Under the pieces are notes generated by a model. The model was not told the DNA's origin. It did not search any database and saw only the letters and a list, made by a program, of their open reading frames with translations. A program made the position numbers and the translations under genes. This document shows, piece after piece, positions 52,266 to 62,600 of a stretch of 64,000 nucleotides of DNA (the stretch's first letter is position 1; every line of letters begins with the position of its first letter). Origin of the DNA: Williamsia limnetica (GTDB lineage Bacteria; Actinomycetota; Actinomycetes; Mycobacteriales; Mycobacteriaceae); NCBI RefSeq assembly GCF_003217475.1, contig NZ_QJSP01000007.1:1-64000 (forward strand), given 5' to 3'.

Positions 52266-55200
52266 TCAGCCGACCCGGCTTCCGGACTGTTCGTCCATCA
52301 GTGCCACGACCTCGTCGAGTGACGCGCCACCGAGGATGGCCTCCATCGGAAGATCCCGGTCCAGCTCCGCCTTCACCCGTTTTCGGAAGTCGAGGGCTTG
52401 CAGCGAGTCGAGTCCCAGTGCGACCAGCGGCGTCGACGGGTCGATGTCGCCTCCGTCGATGCCCATCACCCGGTTGAGTTCGGCGACGACCAGTTCGGAG
52501 AACGAGAGCGCAGACGTCTCGACGGCCGGGCCACTCGGAGCGGTCCCGACGACCGGACTACTCGGAGCGGTCTCGACGACCGGGACGGCCACGGGGTCAG
52601 GATGCGTCAGCGGTGGCGCCGCGACGAGCCCCGCGATCAGCGAACCATGCCCGAACACAGACACCAGCCCGTGCAACTCCGCCCAATCCGCCGCAGCGAT
52701 GATCGAGTCACGCTGCGTTCCGTCGAAAGCGACCGCAAGTGCGTCCGCCGGCCTCATCGGCACGACCCCGGCACCCTCGACACGGTCGACGGCGGCCTGA
52801 TCCAGTGGCCCCTGCACACTCCACAGTCCCCACTGCAACGAGTAGGCGTCGATCCCCTGGACCCGCAGCGTGCGGGCAAGGATGTCGAGGAGCCGATTGG
52901 TGACCGCGTACAAAATCTGACCGCGACCCCCCAGCGAGGCCGCGATCGACGAACACAGCAGCACCCGGCAACCAGGAGTGAGGGGGAACGATCGCAGGAC
53001 GTTGGCGATGCCGAGCACCTTCGATGCGGCCGCCTCGATGACCATCGCCGGCGTGATGTCACGCAGGCCCGCGTCGACATAGTTGACGGCGGCATGAACG
53101 AGTACCGACGCCGGAACGTTTTCGTGTGCCGCCGCGAATTGGAGCACCGAGGACTCTTCGCCGACGTCGCAGGAGGCGACGACGATATCGGTATCGGCGA
53201 GTGCCCGGATCGCTCGCAGCCGCGGCTCGGTCGCCACGCTCGCACCGGTGCGGCTCAGCAGCGTGATCCGCTCGGCGCCCGCCAGCGCGTAGTGCTCACA
53301 GAACTCGAGACCCAGTTTGCCGGTGCCGCCGACGATCACGACATGACTCAGATCCTCGGTTGCCTGACCAGGTTCGACGGCGGCCGCATCCGGGTCCGCG
53401 TAGACCAGACGCTTGGCGTACATCTTGCCCCCGCGCAGCGCCAGGTCCGACTCACCTGCCGTGTGGAGCGCACCGACGACCGTTTCCGCGGACACCTCTG
53501 CAGACAGATCCAGGTGGCGGAACATCGTGGTCGGGAACTCGGCAGACAGGCAACGGAATCCTGCGGCCACCCCGCCTCCGAACAATTGCGGGATCTCATC
53601 ATCGGGCAGGACGAACTCTCCGCCCGTCGTGACCAGCCAGCATTCTGCGGCGCCCGTCGCGACGTCGGGCAGCCACTGCGTATTCCCGAAGAACTTGGCC
53701 AACTCGGTGACCGCGACGGGAAGGTCGATGCCGGCCAGTTCCGGTAGCACGACGACCACCGAATCGAACGTTCCCTCAGCGACATTCGCGCCGTATGCGA
53801 AGGCGGTCGCACCGTGATCGGGCGCCGACGCCACGAGGCCGGCAGCGAGGTCGCTGCGCTCACCAGCGTGATCGATGACGAGGAAGGAGCGCGGCGGACC
53901 GAGTTTGCGTCGTTGCAGACGCGTCCAGGTCTCTACGATCCTGCGCGGCTCATCCCGGATACCCGCGGGCGGCGCCACCGGACCACGCCGTTTTTCGCCG
54001 GGAGCCCGGTGAGACGCCCACAGAGACGTTGCCTTCATCTGCACGGCCGGAAAGTCCCTCAGTGGCAAAGGGATCGCCCCGTCGTCCGGGACAGCCAGTG
54101 CCTCCCAACGGTATCCGGTGTCGTTGACGGCGACCGTGGCGAGGTTCTTCGTGAACTCGCCGAGGTCGACGGAGCTGCGGCGCGAGGTCCCGATCACCGG
54201 AATGGTGGCGTCGGGGGCGGCCACGCTGAGGTTCTCGCCGATGGCCAGCATCAGGGTCGGGTGCTCGGCGACCTCGATGAAGGTGTCGGCACCAGCGGTG
54301 ACGGCCGCCCCGATAGCCAGGTCGAACCGGACGGGGTTACGAAGGTTCCAGAACCAGTAGTCGGAGAGCAGGTAATCGGTCGTGACCGGCTTGCCGAGCG
54401 TACCGCCGAGGCAACCGATGTCCGTCTCGAGGAACGTCTGGTTCTCCAGCTTGTCACCGATCGCCTCCGCGAGCTTCGTCCGGAACTTGGCCACGATCGA
54501 CGTGTGTGCCGGATAGTCGACCCGGATCTCCTTGGCGAATTTTCCTTCCGCGGCGAGGGCCTCCACCATCTCGATCACCGTGCCGCGGTCACCCGAGATG
54601 CACAGGATGTGCGGCGAGTTCACCACCGAGAGTTCAGCCCAACCCGAGTTGGTCGCGAGCATCGCTTCACACTCATCGCGATCGATCGCGACCACGGCCA
54701 TCGAATAGCCTGTCGGCGAGAACTCGACCACCAGGTTCGCCCGGCTGGTCACGACGTGAATGGCGTCGGTCAGCGACATCGCTCCCGAGATGTACGCTGC
54801 GGCGATCTCACCCTGGCTGTGCCCGACCGTGCTCGCCGGTTCGACCCCCACCGATCGCCACATCTGCGCGAGCGCAACCATCTGCATCAGCAACGCCGGC
54901 TGCACGATTCGGATGTCCTCGCGCTCGTCGGATTCTGCGCCGAGCAGGTAGTCGCGGGGTGAGATGTCATACAGGTCCTGAAAGAGGGCGTTGCTGGTGT
55001 CGACCGATCGCCGGAACACCGGCGAGAGTTCGTAGAACAACGAGCCCATACCCGGTCGTTGGCTGCCCTGGCCCGGGAACACGAATCCGGTGGTACGCCT
55101 GGCGGCCGCACCTCGTCCCACGATCACGTCGGTGTGGTCCACGCCACCGGCCAGCGATTCCAGCGCCTCGGTCAGTTGCGTGTGATCGGTGGCCAGTACC

Positions 55201-55382
55201 AGCGCACGGTGCCGCCGGATGACCCTGGTCCGCATGAGCATCGACGCGACGTCATGGATCTGCACGTCCTGGTGCCCGTGCAGATAGGCGGCGAGCGCCG
55301 CAGCTTCTGCCCGCAACAACTCCGCTGTGTCAGCCGACACCAGTACCGGGGCACGGCCGTCGGGCAGTTCGTACCTAGGCAT
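52266..55382 (-). CDS. mbtD: Siderophore polyketide synthase, AT-KR-ACP (MbtD-like)
   Basis: A 1038-residue protein with an acyltransferase (FPGQGSQ at 102-108, GHSQGE at 187-192 with Ser189) and a ketoreductase (VIVGGTGKLGLEF, then LVHAAVNYVDAGL and the CSSIAASLGGRGQILYAV catalytic stretch). The carrier domain has LVALGLDSLQALDF near residue 1000. There is no ketosynthase, dehydratase or enoylreductase, so with the separate ketosynthase it should make one beta-hydroxyacyl unit. A Pro/Ala/Val linker (PVVETAPSSPVVGTAPSG) precedes the ACP. The ATG at 55382 overlaps the ketosynthase stop by 8 bp. Confidence 0.92.
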   Translation of the reverse strand: MPRYELPDGRAPVLVSADTAELLRAEAAALAAYLHGHQDVQIHDVASMLMRTRVIRRHRALVLATDHTQLTEALESLAGGVDHTDVIVGRGAAARRTTGFVFPGQGSQRPGMGSLFYELSPVFRRSVDTSNALFQDLYDISPRDYLLGAESDEREDIRIVQPALLMQMVALAQMWRSVGVEPASTVGHSQGEIAAAYISGAMSLTDAIHVVTSRANLVVEFSPTGYSMAVVAIDRDECEAMLATNSGWAELSVVNSPHILCISGDRGTVIEMVEALAAEGKFAKEIRVDYPAHTSIVAKFRTKLAEAIGDKLENQTFLETDIGCLGGTLGKPVTTDYLLSDYWFWNLRNPVRFDLAIGAAVTAGADTFIEVAEHPTLMLAIGENLSVAAPDATIPVIGTSRRSSVDLGEFTKNLATVAVNDTGYRWEALAVPDDGAIPLPLRDFPAVQMKATSLWASHRAPGEKRRGPVAPPAGIRDEPRRIVETWTRLQRRKLGPPRSFLVIDHAGERSDLAAGLVASAPDHGATAFAYGANVAEGTFDSVVVVLPELAGIDLPVAVTELAKFFGNTQWLPDVATGAAECWLVTTGGEFVLPDDEIPQLFGGGVAAGFRCLSAEFPTTMFRHLDLSAEVSAETVVGALHTAGESDLALRGGKMYAKRLVYADPDAAAVEPGQATEDLSHVVIVGGTGKLGLEFCEHYALAGAERITLLSRTGASVATEPRLRAIRALADTDIVVASCDVGEESSVLQFAAAHENVPASVLVHAAVNYVDAGLRDITPAMVIEAAASKVLGIANVLRSFPLTPGCRVLLCSSIAASLGGRGQILYAVTNRLLDILARTLRVQGIDAYSLQWGLWSVQGPLDQAAVDRVEGAGVVPMRPADALAVAFDGTQRDSIIAAADWAELHGLVSVFGHGSLIAGLVAAPPLTHPDPVAVPVVETAPSSPVVGTAPSGPAVETSALSFSELVVAELNRVMGIDGGDIDPSTPLVALGLDSLQALDFRKRVKAELDRDLPMEAILGGASLDEVVALMDEQSGSRVG

Positions 55383-56763
55383 GTGAAACCTCCTCGGTAG
55401 TGGCCGATTCACGCTCACTGGATTCGGCTTTCGCCTCGCCGGCCGGACTGCGAAATCGTGCATCGGTCGGCACGGGCATGCCGATGATCGCGTGCGCATT
55501 GGTACCGGACACTCCGAAGGACGAGATGGCGCCGTAACGCATTCCGTTGGTGGGTGTCCAGTGATCCAGCCCATCGGCCAGTCGCAGGGCCGAGGCGTCC
55601 CAGTCGATCTTGTCGGTCGGGTCGTCGGCGAACAAACTCGGTGCGATCTGGCCGTGGTCGCCGCACAGGAGCACCTTGATCAGGCCCAACATGCCAGATG
55701 CTGCTTGAGCGTGCCCGGCGTTCGACTTCACGGATCCGAGCTTCACGTCGGTCGCTCCGGAGGCGCCATAGGTGTTCTGCAGCGCGGTCAATTCCATCGG
55801 ATCGCCGAGCGGGGTCCCGGTCCCGTGTCCTTCGACCAGACCCACGTCGGCGGGATCGATCTGAGCTGCCGCGAGCGTCTTGCGGATCAGCTTCTCCTGT
55901 GCGGAGGCGCTGGGCACCACGATCGGCATGCCCTTGCCGTTGTGGTTGATGCGGGTTGCCTCGACCCTGCCGTAGACCCGGTGTCCCATGGCTCGGGCCC
56001 GGGATTCGCGCTCGACGATGACGACGCCTGCGCCCTCACCCCACAGGGTGCCGGTGGCATTCGCGGCGTAGGAACGGCAGTGCCCGTCCGCGGCCAGACC
56101 GTTGTTCTTCGAGAACTCGTAAAAGGCGGCAGGCGAACCCATCACGCAGACACCACCGGCGATCGCCCAGTCGCATTCGTCACCTCGGACCGCGCCCGCG
56201 GCCAGGTGCAGCGCGGTCAGCGACGACGCACACGCGGTGTCGACGCTGACCGAGGGGCCGACGAGCCCGAGGCTGTGTGAGATCCGACCGCTCGCGGCTC
56301 CCAAGGCAGTACCGGCGATGCGGTGCCCGCTGAACTCGTTGACCGCCGCGGCGCGCGGTCCGTACTCACTGATCGAGACCCCCATGTAGCAGCCGACTTC
56401 TGCGCCGTCGAGTGCACCGGGATTGATGCCCGTGTGCTCGAGGGCACGCCAGGCAACCCGCAGTGCCACCCGCTGCTGCGGATCCATGGCGATCGCTTCA
56501 CGCGGGCTGATCCCGAAGAAAAGCGGATCGAATTCCGTTGCAGCATCTAAAAAACCACCGGCGTCTGTGACACCCGCCCATCCCTCGACGCGGTCGAGTG
56601 CCAGTACTTCCTCGATATCCCAGTCCCGGTTGCGGGGAAACGCCCCGATCAGCTCGTGTCCACCGCGCAGCGCATCCCAGAACGATCCGAGGTCGTCGAT
56701 GCCGCCGGGCGCCTCCACCGCCATACCGGAGATGACGATGGGATCGGTTGTGTCGTCGGTCAT
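55375..56763 (-). CDS. mbtC: Siderophore ketosynthase (MbtC-like)
   Basis: A stand-alone ketosynthase of 462 residues with the full catalytic triad: Cys178 in DTACASS, His313 in EGHGTGTPLGD and His351 in KSNAGHAQAASG. It condenses a malonyl unit carried by the next protein onto the growing peptide, making the hydroxyacid link of mycobactin-type siderophores. The chosen ATG (56763) gives the usual PIVISGMAVEAPGG start; the frame continues upstream without similarity. It lies 10 bp after the thioesterase stop. Confidence 0.93.
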   Translation of the reverse strand: MTDDTTDPIVISGMAVEAPGGIDDLGSFWDALRGGHELIGAFPRNRDWDIEEVLALDRVEGWAGVTDAGGFLDAATEFDPLFFGISPREAIAMDPQQRVALRVAWRALEHTGINPGALDGAEVGCYMGVSISEYGPRAAAVNEFSGHRIAGTALGAASGRISHSLGLVGPSVSVDTACASSLTALHLAAGAVRGDECDWAIAGGVCVMGSPAAFYEFSKNNGLAADGHCRSYAANATGTLWGEGAGVVIVERESRARAMGHRVYGRVEATRINHNGKGMPIVVPSASAQEKLIRKTLAAAQIDPADVGLVEGHGTGTPLGDPMELTALQNTYGASGATDVKLGSVKSNAGHAQAASGMLGLIKVLLCGDHGQIAPSLFADDPTDKIDWDASALRLADGLDHWTPTNGMRYGAISSFGVSGTNAHAIIGMPVPTDARFRSPAGEAKAESSERESATTEEVSHA

Positions 56764-56773
56764 ATCGCGGGTC

Positions 56774-57529
56774 CTATCGATGTATCGAGGGTTGGGGCGC
56801 GAGGAGTTCGGCGACCGATTCGCGGTTGTCGTCGAGATAGAAGTGACCACCGTCGAAGACGCTCACCCCGCTTTCTCCTGTGGTGTGGGCGGACCACCCG
56901 TACAACTCGCGGGGTTTGATGAAGGGGTCCTGCGCTCCGCCCATGGCCTGGATCTCGGCACCGACGGTGACGTCGACCCGGCATGAGTACGCGTCGAAGG
57001 CGCGGTAGTCCATCTTCATCACCGGTAGCGCCATCCGCATGAGATCGGCGCTGGCCAGCACATCACCGCCGGTACCGTTGAGCGCCGACAGATGTGCGAG
57101 CAACTCCTGATCCTCGGTGGGGTGCGGCGGCAGATTCTCGACCTGTGACGGTGCCACCGCAGCCGAGACCCCCAGCAGCCGTACGTCCACGCCGGCCGCC
57201 TCGGCGAGCCGGACGAACTCGAACGCCACGATCGCACCCATGCTGTGGCCGAAGACCGTGATCGGGGCCTGCCGATTCCAGCGAGACGACAGAAACTCAT
57301 CGAACGCGCCGCGGGCGAGTTCGGGCAGGGTGTGCGCAGGCGCCACCAGGGCGCGGTCCTGCCGACCGGGATACTGGACGACTGCGACATCGAAATCTGC
57401 ACTCAGTTGCTTGGAGAACGTCCGGTAGGTCGAGGCACCGCTGCCCGCGTGCGGGAAGATCAGCAGCGGCGAGTTGTCAGCCGAGGTGGGCTTGTGGAAT
57501 TGCCTGATCCATCCGAGATCACGTGACAT
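56774..57529 (-). CDS. Type II thioesterase of the siderophore locus
   Basis: A 251-residue alpha/beta-hydrolase: LLIFPHAGSGASTYRTFSK, YPGRQDR, the nucleophile elbow GHSMGA with Ser96, an Asp in the TVGAEIQAMGGAQDP region and the His in DGGHFYLDD. Type II enzymes clear misloaded carrier domains; no integrated thioesterase was seen in the NRPS genes here, so it might also release product. The ATG 57529 has GAGGAG upstream. It begins a minus-strand set of thioesterase, ketosynthase and AT-KR-ACP. Confidence 0.9.
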   Translation of the reverse strand: MSRDLGWIRQFHKPTSADNSPLLIFPHAGSGASTYRTFSKQLSADFDVAVVQYPGRQDRALVAPAHTLPELARGAFDEFLSSRWNRQAPITVFGHSMGAIVAFEFVRLAEAAGVDVRLLGVSAAVAPSQVENLPPHPTEDQELLAHLSALNGTGGDVLASADLMRMALPVMKMDYRAFDAYSCRVDVTVGAEIQAMGGAQDPFIKPRELYGWSAHTTGESGVSVFDGGHFYLDDNRESVAELLAPQPSIHR

Positions 57530-57582
57530 TGGGTGGTGCTCCTCATGTTCGGCGGTATTGCGGAGGCCGCGAGGCCTTGACG

Positions 57583-57601
57583 TAGGCTTTCTTTCACTGA
57601 C
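57583..57601. promoter_or_regulatory. Weak candidate iron box between thioesterase and acyltransferase genes
   Basis: The 101-bp divergent gap contains GACGTAGGCTTTCTTTC, in which the core TAGGCT fits but the flanks fit poorly (about 10 of 19). Both flanking genes are expected to need iron control. I list it only as a candidate. Confidence 0.25.
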
Positions 57602-57630
57602 CGCATGCACGTGAACGGAGCGCCACCGCC

Positions 57631-58284
57631 ATGACCTCGCACGTCCTGAAACGTGAAATAGTCGACGTCGGCGACGACGTCAGGGCGGCGGGCCCGCCGG
57701 TGGTCCCGACGTTCGCCACTCCGTATGCGCTGCGGCCGGTCGACCCCGACAGCGCCGATCCCGACACCATCGCGAGGTGGATGTCGTTGCCACATCTGGT
57801 GGAGTCGTGGGAGCAACCGTGGACGCGTGAGGAGTGGCGCGCCGACTCCGCGGCCCGGTTGGCCGGCGATTACTCGCGGCCGTGCATCCTCGGTGTCGAT
57901 GTCTCGAAGTTCGACGGGTTCGATCCGTCGTCGCTCGGTATAGACGACGCGGAAGGAATGATCGAGGTCGCGTACGTGGAGCTGTACCGAGCTGCCCGCG
58001 ACGAGAACGCCACGGTGTACGACGCGGATCCCCACGACATGGGTTTCCACATCGCCACCGGTCCAACGGAATTCCTTGACCGGGGCATCATCTCGGCTTG
58101 GATGGCGCAGCTCGCCGACGCGATCTTCGCCGCGGAGCCCCGGTGCGACACCATCATCGTCGACCCGGACCACCGCAACACCCGGATGCGGCGGGCGTTG
58201 CAGAAACGGGGTTACACCGAACTCGGTGAGTTCGACGTGCGGCCCGGCAGGCGCATTGCGCTGCACACCATGAAACGTTCCTGA
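57631..58284 (+). CDS. mbtK: Lysine N-acyltransferase of the siderophore locus (MbtK-like)
   Basis: A 217-residue GNAT of the MbtK/IucB type that puts the fatty-acyl chain on the side-chain nitrogen of (hydroxy)lysine. Seen are the substrate region VEVAYVELYRAA-like (IEVAYVELYRAARDENATVY), DPHDMGFHIATGPTEFLDRG with the conserved His, the acetyl/acyl-CoA region IIVDPDHRNTRMRRALQKRG and YTELGEF. It is the only plus-strand gene here, divergent from the thioesterase and converging with the hydroxylase by 17 bp. Confidence 0.9.
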   Translation: MTSHVLKREIVDVGDDVRAAGPPVVPTFATPYALRPVDPDSADPDTIARWMSLPHLVESWEQPWTREEWRADSAARLAGDYSRPCILGVDVSKFDGFDPSSLGIDDAEGMIEVAYVELYRAARDENATVYDADPHDMGFHIATGPTEFLDRGIISAWMAQLADAIFAAEPRCDTIIVDPDHRNTRMRRALQKRGYTELGEFDVRPGRRIALHTMKRS

Positions 58285-58301
58285 GAGAACGCCACCGCAG
58301 G

Positions 58302-59618
58302 TCACCGGCGCCCCGATCGGGCCTGTGAGTTCTTCGCATCCTTGGCTTTTGCGCCGTCGGAGCGCAGAACACGGTTGGACAGCTCGCCGAGGCAGCTCAG
58401 GTTCGGGAACCCTGGTCCCTGGGCGAATCCGGCCAGGTTCGGCAGATACAGCTTCGGCTCCAGGCCGGTCACCGCCAGGTCATATCCGATCGACAGCTCC
58501 AGACGCTCAGAGTCCAGCGGCCAGCCGATCGCCAGTTCGAGCAGATCTGTTGTGGCCGAGTCGAACAGCTCCATGAACCACAGGGGCTGACCACCGGTGG
58601 CGTCCACCACCAGATCGAAGGTGTGTGTCTGCGCCGAACGTAGCTCGTTGTGCAGGGTCAGCGCAACCGAGCCGGCCTGATCGGCGACCCGAACCACCCG
58701 GCCCTGCAAGTGATGTACTCGCGCATCCCCGATCAGTGTCTCCTGCACCCGTACCGAGAAGACCCCTCGATCGGTTCGCCGGATGACGTCGCGGCGCTCG
58801 ACAGTGCTCAGCGCGGCCCATTTCGACGGGTCACTGAAGAGGGCGTTCTCGAAGAAGCTCTCACCCCGGGTGTAGATCGTCGCCGTCGGCGAGATCACCG
58901 AGATCGTCATCGCGTCATGACGGACGAGTTCATCGAGTGCCGACCCCGCCGTCTCGCCTCCCCCGATCACCGCTGCGCGCGAGGACGGCGGGATCTCCCT
59001 GCGTCCAGCGAGATTCCAGAATTCGGCGATGCTGAGGACTTTCGGGTGTGACGCCAGGGCGCGGTCACTGCGGCCGGGGCCGGAGATCATCAGCCCGTCG
59101 GCCTGCAAGGTGCGTGAGGTGCCATCTGCCGACGACACCGCCACTGTCCACCCGGCACCGTCTGAGGACACGGACGACACCGTGCCCATCACCAGTTCGA
59201 GGTTGATCTTCTGGGCAACCCACTGCAGATACTTCGCCCAGTTGTGATGGGGGGGGTTGGGCCTTCCGCGGTCGATCCACTCGGCGTAGGTACCGCGGTC
59301 CACCAGGAACGACGACCAGCTGTACGCCATCATCGCGGCGTTGATCTCGTGATTGTGGCCGGGAGCGATGCTGGCGCGGTACGGGAATCCGATGTCCTTT
59401 TCCGGACTGGTGCCGAGGCGGTGCCGACCGTCGGTCCAGCCTCCGCCCGCCTCCCAGTTCCCACCGACCGCATGTGAATCGACGGCGATGACGCGTGGGG
59501 CGGGCAGGCCGAGGTCGCGCATCACCGCGGCCTTCGCCGCGACCGCCAGGGCCTTGGGTCCGGCGCCGACGACGAGCAGCGTCTCCGCAGCGTCCGGTGT
59601 CATCGAGTTCTCGGTCAT
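58302..59618 (-). CDS. mbtG: L-lysine N6-monooxygenase of the siderophore locus (MbtG-like)
   Basis: A 438-residue FAD/NADPH flavin monooxygenase making N6-hydroxylysine groups for hydroxamate iron ligands. The FAD loop is VVGAGPKALAVAAKA, the NADPH loop is AVIGGGETAGSALDEL, and the C-terminal FAD/substrate motif is DLVVDATGGQPLWFMELF, followed by LPNLAGFAQGPGFPNLSCLG. It starts 3 bp after the NRPS stop, so is co-transcribed with the MbtB-like gene. Confidence 0.92.
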   Translation of the reverse strand: MTENSMTPDAAETLLVVGAGPKALAVAAKAAVMRDLGLPAPRVIAVDSHAVGGNWEAGGGWTDGRHRLGTSPEKDIGFPYRASIAPGHNHEINAAMMAYSWSSFLVDRGTYAEWIDRGRPNPPHHNWAKYLQWVAQKINLELVMGTVSSVSSDGAGWTVAVSSADGTSRTLQADGLMISGPGRSDRALASHPKVLSIAEFWNLAGRREIPPSSRAAVIGGGETAGSALDELVRHDAMTISVISPTATIYTRGESFFENALFSDPSKWAALSTVERRDVIRRTDRGVFSVRVQETLIGDARVHHLQGRVVRVADQAGSVALTLHNELRSAQTHTFDLVVDATGGQPLWFMELFDSATTDLLELAIGWPLDSERLELSIGYDLAVTGLEPKLYLPNLAGFAQGPGFPNLSCLGELSNRVLRSDGAKAKDAKNSQARSGRR

Positions 59619-59621
59619 CGG

Positions 59622-62600
59622 CTACTCCGACACCAGTTCCGACAGCTCGTCATCGTCGAGCGCGAGCACGTCGAGGTACATCTCGGCGACGCGTTCGAGC
59701 CGGTCCCCTGAGTTGTCCGACACCTTCAGACGTTCGGCGATCGCGGCGACCGTACGGCCGGAGAACACGTCGGCAACCCCCGCCTGCGGTGCGTCCAGCC
59801 ATTCTCGGATCCGCGCGATCAACGTGGTCGCCAGTACCGAGTCGCCACCGAGAGAGAAGAAGTCGTCGCCGCGGCCCACAGCGTCGACGTCCAGCAATTC
59901 ACCCACGATAAGGGCGAGTGCTCGTTCGACTGCTGTTTCCGGCGCCTCGAACACCGACTCGCCGTCACCCGATTCGAGCAGTGTCTGCACCGCACGCCGA
60001 TCGAGTTTGCCGTTGCTGGTGATCGGGAACGCCTCGATGATCATCAGGTGTCCGGGAATCATGTAGCCGGGCAGCAGTTCGCGCAGACCGTCGAGGACGG
60101 CGCCGTGATCGAGTTCGGCGCCTTGCTCGGGCGACACCGCCGCGACCAGTTTGGGTGCGGCAGAGGTGATGACAGACGCGACGGCGCGGTGTACCCCCGG
60201 CAGCAGCCGCAGGGCACCTTCGACCTCACCGAGTTCGACGCGGTATCCGCGTATCTTCACCTGATGGTCTGCGCGGCCGAGGAACTCGAGGCAACCGTCC
60301 GGCCAGTACCTGGCGAGATCGCCGGTGCGATACCAATTCTGGCCGGATTGCCGGACGAACCGGTCGGCGGTGCGTTCGGGATCGTTCCGGTAGCCGAGTG
60401 CGACGCCGGCACCCCCGATCCACAATTCGCCGGCGACCCAGTCCGGGCAGTCGTTGCCCGCGGCATCTACCACCCTGCACTGGACGTTGTGCAGCGGCAC
60501 TCCGTAGGGCACGGCCGCCCAGTGGTCCGGCGGATCGACGGTTTCACAGATGGTGGCGTGAATGGCGGTTTCGGTGGTGCCGCCGAGCCCGGCGACCCGG
60601 ACACCCGGCGACAGGGCAGCCATGCGCCTGGGGAGGTCGACGCCCACCCAGTCCCCGCCGAGGAACACCGCTCGCACCGAGATCAGGGCAGTGCTGCCGG
60701 CAGGCGTCGCGTTGAGCAACATGTCGAGCAGGCTCGGGACGCAGGCGAGCAGGGTGACCGAGTGCCGTTCGATCAGGTCGACCCAGGTGTCCGGGTTCGC
60801 GCGCTGGGCATCGGTGAGGGTGACGACGGTACCGCCGACGCCCCACAGGCCGAAGATGTCGTAGATCGACAGGTCGAACTCGAGATTCGACACGAGCAGC
60901 GCGCTGTCGGCCGCGGTGACGGCGAAGCGATGATGCAGGTCCTCGATGGTGTTCATCACTGCCCGATGCGGGACCTGTACGCCCTTCGGGATCCCGGTGG
61001 AGCCGGAGGTGAACAGGACGTAGGCCGGCGCCTCTCGGTGCGGGATCACCGCGGCTGCGAGCGGATCACGATGACCTACGGCGTCCGCATACGACAGCGT
61101 CACCATCGCATCGGGTTGCTGCCCGGAGGTCGCATCCACACCGAGCCAGGCCACGACGTCGCCGACCGTGAGGATGTGGGCACGGCGTGCCGCCGGCTGA
61201 TCGTGTGCGACCGGAACGTATGTCCCACCGGCAGCCAGGATTCCGAGGGTCGCGATGATCTGTTCGGGGCCCTTGGGCAGCTGGACGGCCACAGCCTGCC
61301 CGACCCGCACCCCGGCATCACGCAGCGCACCGGCCACCGCCAGAGCTCTCGCGGACACCTCCCGATAGGTCAGCATTCCGTCGATGTCGAACCGGATCGC
61401 GGGTGCCTCCGGGGTCGCTGCCGCCCAGCGGAAGAAGCCTTCGTGCAAGACATCGTCACTCGTCGGGAAGTCGGTTGCGTTGACGCTGTCGCGCGTCGCC
61501 CGCTGGTCGAGCGGCAGGTGGCCGGTGGTGTCGGCCTCCCATGCGGCGGCGGACATCGTCAACCGGTCCACCGCCCCTCGATACTGCGCGAACATCGCGT
61601 CGATCACCCCCGGGCAAAAGGCCGATTCCCGGACGTCCCAGTTCAGCAACAGGCCGCCGCGTAGCTCGGTGACCTGTGCGTCGAGCAGCACCTGGGGACC
61701 CTGCGACACAATCCATCCGGGTTCGCCGAAGGTGGAGACGACTTCGTCCGAGAAGAGCTCCCCGAGGTTGATGGCGCTGGTGTAGACCACCGGGGCAAGG
61801 ACCTGTTCGCCGCGAAACCTGCCGAGGTCCCGCAGGACCTCGAGCCCGCTGTATGACGCATGAGAACCGTTTGCATGCATGGTCTTCTGTATCTGACGGG
61901 CGCGTTCGACAATGGTCGTCGGGGCCGATGCATCGACATCGAGTAGCACCGACGTCGTGAAATCACCGACGAGCCGGTCGACGTCGGGATGCGCAGGTTC
62001 GCGATGGAACAGCGGCAGATTCAGCAGGAATCGGGGGGCACTGGACCAGCGGGCGATCGACTCCGCGAACACCGAGGCGAGCGCCATCGCCATCGTGACA
62101 CCGCGCTCCTGCGCGGCTGCGGCGAGCGCGGCCTTGGCATCGGCGTCGATCCAGTGATGGTGGCGGACGACGCGGTTCTCGTCTGTCCGCTGCGACTGCG
62201 GCACGAGGGGAAGCGACGGTGCCGCTGGTAGTTCCGGCAACCGATCGTGCCACCAATCCCGGTCGCGGTCACGGGCCGGATCCGGGTTGGCATCCCGCCA
62301 CGCCAGGTAGTCGCGGTAACTGAAGTCCACCGCACTGACCGCAACACCCCGGTACAGCGCGGCGAGGTCTGCGAGCATGGTGCGATAACTCATCGCATCG
62401 CCCGCGATCATGTCGACGTCCACGTGCAGCCGCGTCTTTTTCTCCGGCAGCAACGACAGCGTGACGTCGAAGACCTGACCATCCGAGATGGGCAGCACCT
62501 GATGGGACTTGGTGTCCCGGATCGCTTGCAGGCGCTCTTCGAGATCACCATCGGAGAGATCGCGCAGATCGACGACGGCGAACACCTCGCGCCCCGGAGC

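Noticed and set aside
55383-55574. Upstream extension of the MbtD-like frame within the ketosynthase gene
   Set aside because: The extra residues are an alternative reading of the ketosynthase C terminus. ATG 55382 overlaps the stop in the usual operon manner.
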